Shown here one piece after another: positions 36,661 through 49,402 of a stretch of DNA of 64,000 nt. The stretch comes from Lepidonotus clava. Lineage: Eukaryota; Annelida; Polychaeta; Phyllodocida; Polynoidae. The DNA lies in assembly GCA_936440205.1 (NCBI GenBank), contig OW387135.1, positions 30,420,792-30,484,791 of the forward strand, in the 5' to 3' direction. The notes under the pieces are model-generated. The model was not told where the DNA came from, ran no database searches, and saw nothing but the letters and a program-made list of their open reading frames with translations. Positions within the stretch are counted from its first letter, which is position 1, and every line of letters begins with the position of its first letter. The position numbers and the translations under genes are program-made.

Positions 36661-39600
36661 GAGGGAGGAGATTCAACCGAGCCCCACCCTGCTCATCACC
36701 AAGTCAGATGGGGGACAGCAGGGGCTTTTACAAATAAAAGAGAAAAACTTCTTTCGTGCTTACTTTGTTCTTAAATTAGTTTTTTCTCATACATTTATGG
36801 ACTGAAGTTTACATTAATTTTCTGTTCTAAACCATGTGGCAATGCGCTTTCTTGCATTCTGATAACCAGAATACTGAATATACATATAATATGCATTCGA
36901 ATCAAGTTATACAAGTTTATAAGTCTTATTTTCTCAGAACGTATATGTATATTTATGTGCATTTAAGGCAAGTTGGCATATAGTGGTGCTCTGATTCTCT
37001 ATGAATTAAAGAACTAATGAAGGGCGAAATAACATATTTTTGTCAATCTCCGCGCGTAGAATCCTCAAGAGGTAACCCCCTTTAAGGTATCTCAGGGGCG
37101 TGTGAATTTCACCTGGAGTAACCCCTTACGTATTGACATCATACATTATACAGAGGGGTGAGGCCACGAGCACCGTCCCAGAAAACTAAGGAGTTTGGCG
37201 ACCTTAATGAGGTTCAGCCTGAGTGACGTTGGCGGGTGACGTGGTGGTGGAGCGTGGCCTGGCGTCCCCCCTCCACGTGCCAGGTGCCGATGGAATGCTG
37301 CCTAAAGCTGGCCTAAATACGCCCCAAACAGGCCTAAACAGCCTGTCCCGGCTTTAATAATATTATTAACCTGCTCCCCGTCTGGAACCTGTCCACGGGG
37401 CGTGCTGGTATTTTCCTGAACACATTAGAATTCCATCTTTTTCTGACAAACGCAGTTACTGCGTGTGATACCAGGGGCTAGTTATGCCTATCAATTAGAA
37501 TATGCAGGTTGCCTGCGGTGATACTGGCATAAAATTAATGATATTCATCATTTGGTTGCATCCAATTACAAGTGGATCTGAGCGTCGAAAGTGAGAGTGT
37601 GCCGGTTGTAGAGAGGATCCACGAGCGGACACGCGCCTACCTCCCCGCGTCACATGTACCACCACTACACCACACTCCTTGATCCTCCACCCCCTCCCCT
37701 GCCCGGCCCTTTCCACCGCTTGACGCCACCCTCCCCCACACCAAGACGTCATTCACCTTGGAATCTCGTCAAACATCTGTGGACTTATTGATAGAGTTAG
37801 TGGAAAGGTTAAACAGGTATTTCCAGATAAATCCCAGATAACGGACAGGAAATTATACTAAAACATATCTTGAGATTTCGAAATGAACTTTGAAACTGAT
37901 ACTGACGAGACAAGTGTTTTTGTCTGACGTACAATGTATAAGTTTTTTATGACTTTGTGTATTGCAATATGGCAAATTGAAATTTAAGGAGGTTGCAGAT
38001 CAAAGGCGTGCAGAGGTAACTTACCTCTTTGGATCTATCTAGTGGGGTTAACGAAGAAGGAATGTATTCCCATGTAAACAGGCTTGTGTTGAACGTAACT
38101 ACGTAGTTTGTAAGACACGCCCAGTCTCGTGCTCCTCTCGTGATCCTCTCCATTGTCAAACTATACATAAATTAATCAAGATAAAGAAAAAACACGAAGA
38201 CACAATCGGTTAAGTATATAAACAGATAGCGTCCACAGAAAACGAATTATGTATTCATGTATGCTGTTGTTGATAATAAAAAGTGCGCGACACCTGCAGT
38301 TAAAGTTTGTCACACGTGAGCCACTTCATTGTTGAATGAACAACTGTTGGTTTTATTTCTTGATATTAGCTACTGATATTGTTTCCTTTAGAAACACAGG
38401 TAGCGTCATTGCCAATGGGGCCAATTGCCCTTGGAGGTTTATCATGCATATAGAGAAGGTTAAAACGGCAAACAGTTCACCTGCATCCGCACCTGATAAG
38501 GCTAAGCTACCTGTCGGGATCATCCTCAGGTGCGACGTGCTCAGAGGATGTACCGATAAGCCATGGGAGATAAGACCCAGGGGGTGAGGTCAAACCACAT
38601 CCCGTCAAAGTGATCATTTGTCAGATATAGGCATTAGCAAGTGTGCTAAGACAAAAAGGAATGCATTAAGATTGTGCTTAGAGCATGCCTAGGTGTCGAG
38701 GTAAAAGCTTTCGTGACCAGATAACGTTCAGGATGATTTACGCACGATATAAGAATGGAAATCTGTGTGTACATGGTACGTTAATACGTATTTCTTTATA
38801 CCAGCGCTACTGTCTCCAGTTATCGAATTTTGTCGCTAAATCAAATTTTGACGTATTTGCATAATATGGCTCGGTTTATGCTGATTTAATTTTCCATTCT
38901 GAATGTTGCAGTCGCGTCAATACACCTCCATAATTATTTATACTCATGTTATGCACCGTATCACATATTTTAACTTATCTTCATCGTATGACAGATTGTT
39001 GGTGATAGTTGGTTATGGAATCTCGGATAAGAATAGTCACTTTCTGTGGGTTACCCATGCATCAAAGTCGGCGTCATGTACTTGAAAAGATACCATGGGT
39101 ATTGTATCCATCTCTCTGTGTTCTGCAGATGCCTGGGGATAACTAACTACAGAAGTTGCCGATACCGCACGACCTTTTCACACGTTTGATACAATATCCC
39201 TGAACCTGTTACCTAATGGTGGCTATATTAGATTCCACCATATCCCCATAAAACACCTTGGTGTGCGACAAAGCTCTGATTCTGCATAATACACGTTTGA
39301 AAAGTGCATGCAAATTAATGTCACCTTTATCATGTCTACCAAGTCTAGAAGAAATTGCTTATGTATCACACACGTCTGTCTGTGAATGCTGGAAATATCA
39401 AATTAATAGCAACGAGTATAGACAGAAGCAATAGTAAATCGGGCTTACATGCAAGTATAGCCTTCTCCCCAAGCCCCAACCTTTATCACTGCTCTATCCA
39501 CCTCACTAATCTACACACTGAAAGTTACCCCACGCAGACAAGCAACTGCATATAGACATACAAAACTACAATAGCTTTTCAATAGACCTAAGAAACGCAT

Positions 39601-42600
39601 ACTCTTGGGTCCTCAAAGTTACGTCACCAAATTATTTCCTCAAAGACGCCCCACCTGTGGACAGGTACGTGTGTGGATGGAGTGGTTGCATACCCCGCAC
39701 AGGGAAACATCGGCCCCATAAAGCCCCGCCGACTGGCGGGGCAATCACCTAAAGTGGAGACAATTACAGGTAAATGTCGAGTAGCTGTACCGCCTTTATA
39801 TAGGATTGTATTACATCACCACGAACCACTCTATTTACCCTGGCTTTACGACTCCCCCTCATAGCCTGCTACTATTTGTGGGGCTCAATACAGCTGTTGA
39901 GGCGTAGAAAGTGAACAGCTAATTTACTTAAGACCCTCTACTGTTTATAGCCTCGGGGCCTGAGGTTTAAGAAGGCAGTATTACCTGGGATGCTTTGTTC
40001 AATTAAATTCGGGTTCCTTGATCTCTATGCAATGTAATGATGAAGTCTTTACAGGACGTAGGTTTGAATACCCTGGTCTAGACAGCCCTGTTTTCTGACT
40101 ATTGGTGAAGGTTATAGACCAACTTGAAGTACTCAATCTGTATGACAAAGAGGATAATTTAGATTTATTCAACAGCTGACCACTGCAATGACTAGAATAA
40201 ATGTGACCACTATGCTAATTATGTTATAACATTGAGAATCGAAAGAAACGTTGAAGTATGAAAAAATGCGTTCGACCTCTCTGTGAAGGTCAAAAGACTC
40301 AGAGAACTTTTTAGGTAGGAAAGGTACGGAGCAGTGCCGATTTGGCATAGCTGCATGTGCCATTCATTCCTATACATAGTCATGGTGGGTGGGGGCAGGA
40401 TGTGGATCCCGAGACAGATGAAGACGTTGGATCCCGCCCATCGACGGACGCCCGACGTCCGGCCCGCGCGCCGCCCGGGTTTACCTGGAGTCAACCCGGG
40501 CGTGTAGCCATGAAACAGGATAGCGTCTGCCGGCTCCAGCCCTCCAGGTGAAGCCCTCTCAGGTGTCGGCTCAGGTGTCCCCACGTGGGGCTCCCGTTCG
40601 CTATTATTCAGATTAGTATTTGCCGGCTGTCATATCTGAGCATGCGGCATTTTGGTGGGCCAAACACGCGCCAACATGTCTTATGGAGTATATGTACGGG
40701 GTTCGGTGAGTTTGTGGGGTTGTGGGTACATACTTGTGGGGGCATGGAGGTGGGGCTCTGGGGCCATGCTCACCTGTCTGCCCCGTGTACACAGGTAGGG
40801 TTCCCGGGGGACACCGGAGCTGGCCCTGGAGGTCGGCCGGGTAATGAGGGCCATGTTAAAGACGCCGGTAAAGGTCCTCTCCGGCCACTACTCCAGTATA
40901 CCAGTGCCACAACCCCCTATCCCTCACCAACTCATGTCTGTCCACACAAACATACACGGCCATTCGTGTCCTGCATGTTAACGACCTTCTGGGGGCTTTT
41001 AGTGCATGCTGGGTCCAATACAGGGCCTTTGCCTGTTCCCCAAGTCTGCAGGGCCCGCGGCTATGGCGGACTATACTACAGGGCCCTTTTAGTCCCTCTC
41101 GTGTCCGACACTGACCCTACGACCCCTGGTCTTGGACTTTGTGGTCACCGACTGACCAGGGACTGTGGCCAAAGAAAACGACCAAATGACCAGCGTAATG
41201 ACTACACCCAAGCCACATTGTCACTCTTTACGTTTTGATCCAAGGTCATGGACCATAACGATTACCCTGAGTCTTGACGACCATACATTGAGCTGGCACC
41301 TATTGTCCGCAATAATAACCCATCAGATGACCACAGGTCATCTCTGATTATACAGCCTCCTGTCACCAGGCACTGACCAGCCGATGACCACTATTCTACC
41401 TGGGGTCAGTCTCCATTAGATACCTGAGCACGATTGACCTTGATGATCAGCCAGAGGGGTCAAGGGGTCAAGGTCGCGTTGTGGTCAGTCAGTAGGGGAG
41501 CGTTCATGTCACGAAGACGTCGACGTCCGACGACGACCTCTTGCCCACCCCAAGTCGGACTCGCCGCGGACGTCGTGGAGAAACCATTGTGCATAGGGAC
41601 ATGCTAAGTGGAGGACAACAGATTACTTGATGGCCTTTAAACGTGTCCCCTCATTACTGTAGTGGACTGTATGATGAATTATACTATACCTGGTCCACTG
41701 TCAGTGAACACAGTGTGACAGATGACAAGGTGTCACGGGTGACCAGGGCTGTGACAGACTAATGACGACGTGACTGTCATCAGGAACCGACATCAAACGC
41801 AAACTGCTTACTTTAATACATCTCTTTAATTGTAATCAAATATAATCTCCTGAGATCTACATACGATCCATCTCACGTCTGAGAGAAAAAGATTATTCTT
41901 TTCTATCCTCAACCCCCAATTGCCTTGGACCATGCATGACTGTTTGAGCGTCGGACTATGGTACTTTTATAGTTTGATGTTGTCTTCTCTCTGTCATTTT
42001 CTTGTATTGTTAAGAACCTTAAAAAGTACGGTTTGTCGTACATTTTAGCTATCGACTATGTGAATACGTAAAAGGGCTATGTGGGGAATGATTCCTAAAG
42101 ACCGGAAACCTTCCTATCTACATACTGTAGTATATGATCAAATACCACAACTAAGCTATCAGAACACTTTGTAACACAGTACTATAACTTGCAGGTATCA
42201 TTTGAATACACAAATGTGAAAAAAATGAATGAAATCGAACTCGTATCGATTGAAGAAGTATAAAGTAAAGAAACATGTATGTAAACAACGAAAATTCTAA
42301 AACCAGTCACTACTATACATGCGCACATTCTTAATTTCCCTTCACATTCGCAGGGTGTCTCTTTTCAGAGTTGAGCATGGACTGTCGATAGCGGTTTAAG
42401 AGGGAGATGCGCCCCCTTTTAGAAGGAAAGTTTGTGCATTTTTATGGAAAAATCCGGTGAAATAGTCAGTAAATATCAGCATTTACAATAGCGCACCACT
42501 GCACCCCCAGCTTCAAAATCCTAGATCCACCACCGGCTGTCGTACTTAGGGCGTTACTCAGAGCATGGAGGTCTTGTTTTACCCTCCCTACTCAGAGAGG

Positions 42601-44167
42601 AATCTGTCCAGGATAATTTACAAGATATATTCATTTAGGCACGCTCAATTTACCAAACGACCGCCGGCCTGCCAGCTTTTAATGTCAGCTCACTCCATGG
42701 GTCCACGCGTACTGAATATGGATTCGACTGACGTCTACACCGTCTACAGACTTAAGGCTCTTGGTTTTGACTGTTCCCTGTTTTGTTTTTACCTTTCTCT
42801 CCCGTCTCATATCATCTTGAATATAATAGAAGATAAGTAATGTGCATGATCTACCATGAAAATCTGGGGAAGTCAATTCCACAGTGGTAAATTTGGAGGC
42901 TGTCCACCAGATAGAAAAACACGGGGTGAGGGGTTACTCTATAGTTTCCCCGTTTGTACCTACCAAAAAAATGAAAGTGCCCCCCCCCCCTCGATAGACT
43001 GAGGAGTTGCGAGTGTATTTAACGAGTAAAAGAATAACGGCTACTGGTAGCGCCCTCATGTTCTGGCACATACCACGGATATTGTTTGTCGCGCCGCTAC
43101 AATTGGGCCTTGATTACAAAGGCCACCTCTGGAGAGAAACAAAGAAGTATTTGTAGCAAAGCCTCTTATTTCTACAGCAACATACCAGGACAACAACATG
43201 TCTGTGTCTAGCTAAGGTGGTATATTGCTGTAACCATAGTGGTAAATCGACGACACAATTGGGCTGCTGTTGAGCACATAAACTGACACTAATAAACAAC
43301 AATGACCTCCAAATGACCAGGTTTAGCGGTCATGCTTTTTCAAAAGCGATATTAATTTTGGGCTTTGGCACTGAAAGAGCATCGTGAACTATAGACCGAA
43401 ACATTGTATAGTCATGTGTATTTTTTTGGCGCATAATCATAACTCCAATGACCTAATTAAAATATAAGACGACGTCTTCATTCTTGTGCACTATAACCCC
43501 GAAAGTGCATTTTTTAAAGGACTTAATTAAGTAATGTATGTTAGGCTTTCCCCTGTGTTTCAGTAATTATATTATTACAATAGTGATACCAATATACAAG
43601 GAGAATATTGAAAATAGCATGTGTACATAAATTGAATGAGATTATTAAGATAACACACAAAAATAGAAGACAAAATATTGTCATCACGAGTTATAAGCTA
43701 ACATGATAGCTCCTCATATCCACGATATCTGATCTTATCTTTCATCAGAAATCCAGTTATACAAACAAAGTGTTGTACAGTACTATCTAGTGAATCTCAT
43801 ATTACAGTTCCTCTATAAGACTGGAAAATGCGTTGTTCTGGCTAAGACTTGATAATTTAGCAGGAAGTTTAAATTTTTCTTAGTAAAGGACCTTATTTCC
43901 CTTCCCGGATTCACTAATATACCATTTTTTATAACTACAGTATGAAAACACATTAATCTAAGCAGCTGGAGATTTCTCCTTTGCTCAAGTACAAGTCATA
44001 GTATAGATATGATATGTCTGACACGGTATATAGGCCTACATATATACTTGAAGTCTATTTAATACTAATCGCACAGTTGCAAACCCAGGGTTGCAATCCA
44101 AGATGGTTTTCCATAGGACTCACCAACGTTTGGACTTTGGGACTATAGTTAAGAATTTCCTTGTTAC
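36661..44167. other. Upstream intergenic region, no gene recognised
   Basis: Mostly AT-rich, with GC-richer patches at 37.2-37.7, 40.4-41.1 and 41.5-41.6 kb. 40585-41238 has a 217-codon open frame of low-complexity character without a recognisable domain. TGACC/GGTCA words are frequent at 41.1-41.5 kb, including an overlapping pair of GGGGTCAAG near 41456-41475. Confidence 0.55.
42485..42539. mobile_element. hAT-like end remnant, reverse orientation
   Basis: Read on the minus strand it begins CAGCCGGTGGTGGATCTAGG and continues ATTTTG, like the CAGCGGCGGATCCAG ends elsewhere in the window. The partner end is not clear. Confidence 0.35.
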
Positions 44168-44432
44168 CTACACTGTTAAAATGGTGTTTAGAATTTAAAT
44201 ATGTTTAGGGTATAAACATGTTTATAATCTAAATACATCAAACCATATCTGTTTAAAACCTAAACACTTGTAACTTCTAAACATGTGTTGGGTTAACTAT
44301 GTTTAAAATCTAAACACATAACATTAGTTGTGTTTAAAAGCTAAACACTTGTAACCTCTAACCATGTTTTTAATGGGACATGTTTAGAATCTAAACACAT
44401 AATATCAATTGTATACTATGGAAAAGAAAAAT

Positions 44433-44505
44433 GGACACTTTGGGATTAGAACCCACATTCTCTACATTCAAGGTAGAAGCCTAACCAACTGAGCTAACTT
44501 GGACT
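44433..44505 (-). pseudogene. tRNA-derived unit (degenerate tRNA or SINE head)
   Basis: On the minus strand an A-box-like TAGCTCAGTTGG is followed by a perfect 5-bp anticodon stem TCTAC/GTAGA with loop CTTGAAT (formal anticodon TGA). A B-box-like GGTTCTAATCC comes next. The 73-nt length is right for a tRNA. The acceptor and D stems do not pair well and the long variable arm of tRNA-Ser is absent, so it is unlikely to be a working tRNA. Confidence 0.6.
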
Positions 44506-44653
44506 GCATGCAGTGCACACTCTCATAGTCAGCACCAATGAGAAGGATCAGTACTACTATACAGGTGTTCAACATTAGACAGACAATAGCTCAGTACTCT
44601 CATACCCCTACTTATTCAGTTAAGTAGCAAAACTGGGCTGTGTCTACCTACAA

Positions 44654-44724
44654 GCCTCCATAGCTTAGTGGTAGAGCATAGGCTTCATATGTGAGGGGCC
44701 CGGGGTTCAAATCTCGGCTACTGA
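44654..44724 (+). pseudogene. tRNA-derived unit, divergent partner
   Basis: It contains the A-box TAGCTTAGTGG with a D stem GCTT/GAGC, and a B-box-like GGTTCAAATCT in a mostly paired T arm. The acceptor ends GCCTCCA and CTACTGA do not pair. It is therefore a degenerate tRNA or SINE-type promoter, 148 bp from the opposite-strand unit. Confidence 0.55.
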
Positions 44725-47700
44725 ACTTATCAATTTACTACTTTGAAGTAGTTGAACTATTAGTGGTTTGCAACATGCCGTACATATTTTTGGCCATGAT
44801 TAGTAAAATGGTTTTTTCATACACTTAGGAATTTGGAACTTTGGAAAAATGTTAGATTTTTAAGTTTTTGTAGCGTCATTAAGATAATCACTTCATTGGC
44901 CTGCTATTCTAGGTACGGTCAACCAACCAGAACACTCCTAAAACATTTATAAAATGTTTTAAAACACCTTTTCAGTAGGATTAACATGGAGACACCTTTT
45001 TAGTTCAAGAACTTTATTAGCTATACCCTAAAGGTTTTACCTCCAACAATCAAACAACCCATGCAAGGCTAAACCAAGAAGGAAGGACATACTTGGTTAT
45101 TGGCTCAATGATCCTGTAGTGTGTTAACAGGAAAAATAAAACTTTAAATGCTGTTAACATTACATCTGGTGTTAACTGTATGGCATAGTACCATAGCAGT
45201 GTTTTCCATGTAAAATCTATGTGTTTTTTTTTACACACTATGGTATATTATTGTTAATTTAAAATGGTTTTCATCCTTAAGAATGAAAGAACACTGTACA
45301 TATTATTGTATATTACTGTTTAACTTAACACCTAACCCTAAACACCTTGAAGACCTAAATGCTTCATAGATAAACACCTAAACATCATAGATCTAACACT
45401 TAACAGCTAAACATCAAAAAAACATAAGCATTTTGATTCTAAACACCTTGAGGACCTTAACACTTCATGGGTAAACAGCTAAACATCACACATTTCTAAA
45501 CACTTAACCCTAAACACCAATAATTCTAAACATGTTTAGGGAAATAAAGTGTTCCAAAACTGGATGCGCCGAAGTGTTTAGGAAAGTGTTTAGGTTCTAA
45601 ACACTTGTTTTAACAGTGTAGTTACAAAATTCAAACTTCTATTGGTGTAAATGTAAATCCAGTCTTGACCTGTTTAAACCAGTCTGTAAATTATTGCAGT
45701 TATTGTATGAATGATTTCCAGACAGTTGTAAATTTAAACAGTTTTTCTGTCAAATTACCAATAAAAAGCCGAGAAATGAACGCTAACTGGTGGTCATTAC
45801 AGGTGGTGTCATGTTGCTAACACGTGTTTTGCTTTACATGCATTTAATGAGACACGCCGTGGAGGAAACTTTAACTCTAGTGGGTGGCCCAGGAGGTGGT
45901 TGGTACAGGGGTAGTTCTGGAACCGGGCTGAAACCCCAGGGTAGCTTTGTGCACGTCACCAGTTAATGAGACTGGGGTAAAATGGACTGGGTTTCCGTTT
46001 ATGTTTCTAATATACCCAATTGCATTATGAGGTCTTTCTTACTAAGCTTGAAAATATGGAATTTGTCCAGGTCTTGGAAGAACCACGATTACCTAGAGTT
46101 ATCATTTTGTGGTTTTGAAATTGCTATGTATAAACAAGAGAAATCCAGGGCATGTGCATAGTTAACCCATGAAAATGTAAGATAAGAAGTATCACAATCT
46201 TGGTGATCATGGATATATCTGATCACAAGGTGAGGACAGTGTCTTCACAAGCTGACTGTATACATTCAAAATACGTTGTAGCCAGTATTCTAGTCATGCT
46301 GCTAAAAAGGAACCAGAAGAATGCACATCAACGTAGACCCATATTTTGTGCTGACGTCAAGTGTGCAAACACTGCTGGGTGTAGAATGTCCTACCAAAAC
46401 TCGAGTCTTGATGATACAATAAACGTTACAGTCGCCAGTGGAGCACTGAGTCAGTTTGTGGTCACCACCGCAGTGTGGCGCCACGTGTCAGTTGTTATCA
46501 CGTGACATCCCTGACCCGGATGTAAAAGGGTCTTTGTTGTTGCTCATACTCACTTATTGTTTGCTTGGTTCTTTTTGATCACAAACTTTTTTTCTGTATT
46601 GTATATACATATGGGGCTGTGGTAGATATCACCCACAAACAGGGAAACCCAAACAGTTTCCTCTGATAATGATTGTATAAGCCTGTATAGACAATTATAA
46701 GTTTATATTACAAGGTTTCCAAAATAGATCAGTTGACAGCATAAATGGGAAGTAGAGAGCAATAGTATCCCAAGTAGCTGCTCTGTTTACATAAAACACA
46801 ATATTGAGCCATATAAAATCCATCAGCTCCTTTAGATCTATATATTAATGTATTTAGAATTTTGATCAAACAATGACTTGTCCAAGGACCTAATAATCAC
46901 CAATTAGGTGGTCAGCTAATTACGACTGTGTTTGGTATGTGTTATCGGTCTTATCTATAAAGTTAAAACAAGATCAAGTTTAGATATATCAACATATACG
47001 ATAGGCTTGGTGAATGTTGATAATTATGCATGGTCGGACACCAAACAAGAGATCATATCAGACATTTTGCCCTCGAGTTATGTAAATTATCCTAAATTGT
47101 GTTCTCAATATCACCAGCAGTATAATTATACAAAACTTATATCTAATTACCATGTACGTGTCTGGCACGTTCCACGTTGCATGCATATTATGGGTGGCGG
47201 TGAGCGGTTAACCAATACATTATGTAACCATTTTAATTTGTCTCACACACACACACGAATCGTTAATATGGTTAAACAGAATTAATGTATCTGCCTTCGC
47301 AGTTTTCAGCCACATCATTGTAAAAGTGTTCGCACGCGGTTCTCTTGTATATCCCTTTCAATTTTAGATCTATACAGTATAGATAAGATGCGGAAATGTA
47401 AAGAAGTAGTGTGTATGTAAAATGGTCAGATTCAATCAAATGCTTTGGTTATTTGAGCAGATCTCATTTTCCCAAATAATTCGAAATGAGGGGAGTATAA
47501 CAATACATAGAGGTATTGAATTCTAGTTTATCAATATGCTTTTTTTTTAGGATTGCGGAGTGTAAAGTGTTAAAACTATAGCCAACATGTTCCTCTCTAC
47601 CCCGGTCAGTGTAGGCCTATCAATACTATTTTGCACAGAAAGAACATCCATATCTCTGTAGAGCATTCAAATTATTGGTTATAGCCCCGAGGGGTCGTTA

Positions 47701-48407
47701 GTGTGTGGTAAAAAGGCTGCATAGCAGGAACACATTTAGCCAACGAGCGTGGCCAATCAAAAACCAATTGATGAGCAGGGAGTGGGGCACGCGCTGGGGT
47801 GTCATCATGGCCCTTGTCGTATCCTTGTCGTGTCAGTGAAGGCATAAACGAGATCTGCACTATCATCCCCCTCTCCCAGCAGAGGTATACTGGATGTTTT
47901 ACACTCCCAATGGTGGGTCCATATTGTTCGTGTTTGTGTTGGGAGACAGCGTTATCATCACCAACACGAGTAGGGGGCCGAGTGGCGGGAAAACACAATC
48001 TGCGTCGAAATGTCGTCTGCTAATGATGCACCGCAGGGTGCACCAGACGAGAGATATGGACACTGTCCGTCCGGGATTGGCCACTGGTTGACTGAAACCA
48101 TGGCATGAGGTGCATACACTTTGACATGTGTTTGTATCATTTAAGCGGTCTGTATGAAGGAATACGTATGCGAAATGACTTGAATGTTTCTAAAATGAAT
48201 TAGTGGCGAATTGAGCTATTCACATGAAGAGGGTCCTATTCAGTCCCATACAAATACAATAGCTTGAGTTTGAATAAGCGTTAAAATCATATAATAGGTT
48301 CATTCAGTTACTTGATGTCAAAATGTCCAATATCCTGCTAGTGGTAATACATTTAGTAGACCTATGATTGTATTATGAGCTGCCTATAGTCATCCTCGCA
48401 CACCAGT

Positions 48408-48455
48408 CCCCCAGCCGCTACCGCGATCACTGGTAGAGCGGTAGCGGCGACAGGG
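48408..48455. repeat. GC-rich perfect-stem hairpin
   Basis: GCCGCTACCGC (48414-48424) pairs perfectly with GCGGTAGCGGC (48438-48448) across a 13-base loop. The stem can extend past a small bulge through CCCC and GGGG. It sits alone in AT-rich DNA. Confidence 0.7.
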
Positions 48456-48807
48456 GCCTTGACTTGAGAAGATGGCCTATAGTATACCCGGGAGTATATT
48501 GCGTGGCAAGCCCATTTCATTTCCTGACATGCATCATGTCTCCTCTAAGGTCAGTGATTTCCATGCTGGTCATTCAATTTCATAAGAGCTCACATTCAGC
48601 AGTGTAACAAAAAGCATGTCTGATTTTCACCTTGCCTATTTGAAAGGGACACAATGCGTTTCAAAAACATGCAGTCAAGGTGTAAGTCTGGCTTTTGAAA
48701 GATTGACAGAGTTGGGCAGCTGGCCCCTTACCTGTCTCCCAAGGTGTGAAGTGTCACTCACACTGTCACTCACATTGTCACTCATACTGTGACACCTGCA
48801 CGGATTG

Positions 48808-48836
48808 GTCACATGACTCAGACCCAGTCACGTGAT
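48808..48836. promoter_or_regulatory. E-box pair with AP-1 site
   Basis: GTCACATGAC (48808-48817) overlaps an AP-1 word TGACTCA, and GTCACGTGAT follows at 48827-48836. It is preceded by three short TCACTCAxA(C/T)TG tandem units (48754-48790). Confidence 0.4.
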
Positions 48837-49320
48837 TTTGTCTGACCTTTAGACCATCCAAGAAGTGACCTCAGGGGTCAGATACATCTCAGCATGACGG
48901 CTTATGACGTGAGGGTGACAGGAGGGGAGAGGCAATTGGCTGGTATCCTCCGGGGGAGCGGGGGTATCAGGTAAGGGATCAGGGTGGGTCACCAGGTCCA
49001 TAATCATCAACAGACTGGCCAGGGGGGTCATCACAAGGTTACTTGAGTCTTGAGGCACACATGTCTTAACATGGAGGAGAGTGGTCTCCGAGTATACCGA
49101 GTTCCATTGGGATGACTATAGTTATCATCTCATCTGTCCATTGTTTAAATTTACGACATGATATGTGTCTAGTTAGAAGTCTGCCTGTTCAAAAACAAAA
49201 ACGTATATACGTTGGTTTATAGTGGCCGACAATCCCTCGAATAGGCCTGTGGTTGATGATCCATGAAAAGTAGGTTACACTAGTTCAAAATTTGGTTGTA
49301 AAATGTCCAGTAACCACCCA

Positions 49321-49402
49321 GGTAGCGTGGCCGAGCGGTCTAAGGCGCTGGTTTAAGGCACCAGTCTCTTCGGAGGCGTGGGTTCGAATCCCACCGCTGC
49401 CA
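49321..49402 (+). tRNA. tRNA-Leu (anticodon AAG)
   Basis: The 82-nt sequence forms a complete cloverleaf. Acceptor GGTAGCG pairs with CGCTGCC and the discriminator is A. The A box is TGGCCGAGCGG, the anticodon stem CTGGT/ACCAG with loop TTAAGGC, and there is a long variable arm of the class II type. The T arm contains GGTTCGAATCC. It has no intron, and a TTTT terminator follows within ten bases. Compared with the human tRNA-Leu(AAG) I recall, the last anticodon-stem pair is A-T swapped to T-A, a compensated change, so it looks functional. Confidence 0.97.

Larger units (their letters stand above)
44168..45621. mobile_element. DNA-transposon-like element, 1454 bp, packed with TAAACA motifs
   Basis: The termini are inverted: CTACACTGTTAAAA on the left and its complement on the right, extending imperfectly through AGTGTTTAGAA. 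The flanking TTAC (44164-44167 and 45622-45625) could be a 4-bp duplication; TA is an alternative target. Roughly thirty copies of TAAACA or TGTTTA crowd the first 250 bp and last 300 bp. The centre carries two tRNA-derived units in divergent orientation. No transposase frame is present. Confidence 0.75.

Noticed and set aside
40585-41238. A 217-codon plus-strand open frame, the longest in the window
   Set aside because: Composition is low-complexity and Gly/Thr/Pro-rich. There is no recognisable domain, signal or splice partner, and it lies in a GC-richer patch where long chance frames are expected.
44168-45621. Interpretation of the TAAACAC-rich DNA as an interstitial telomere array
   Set aside because: The words vary, occur on both strands and are bounded by inverted termini. 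They do not form a regular TTAGGG-type tandem array.
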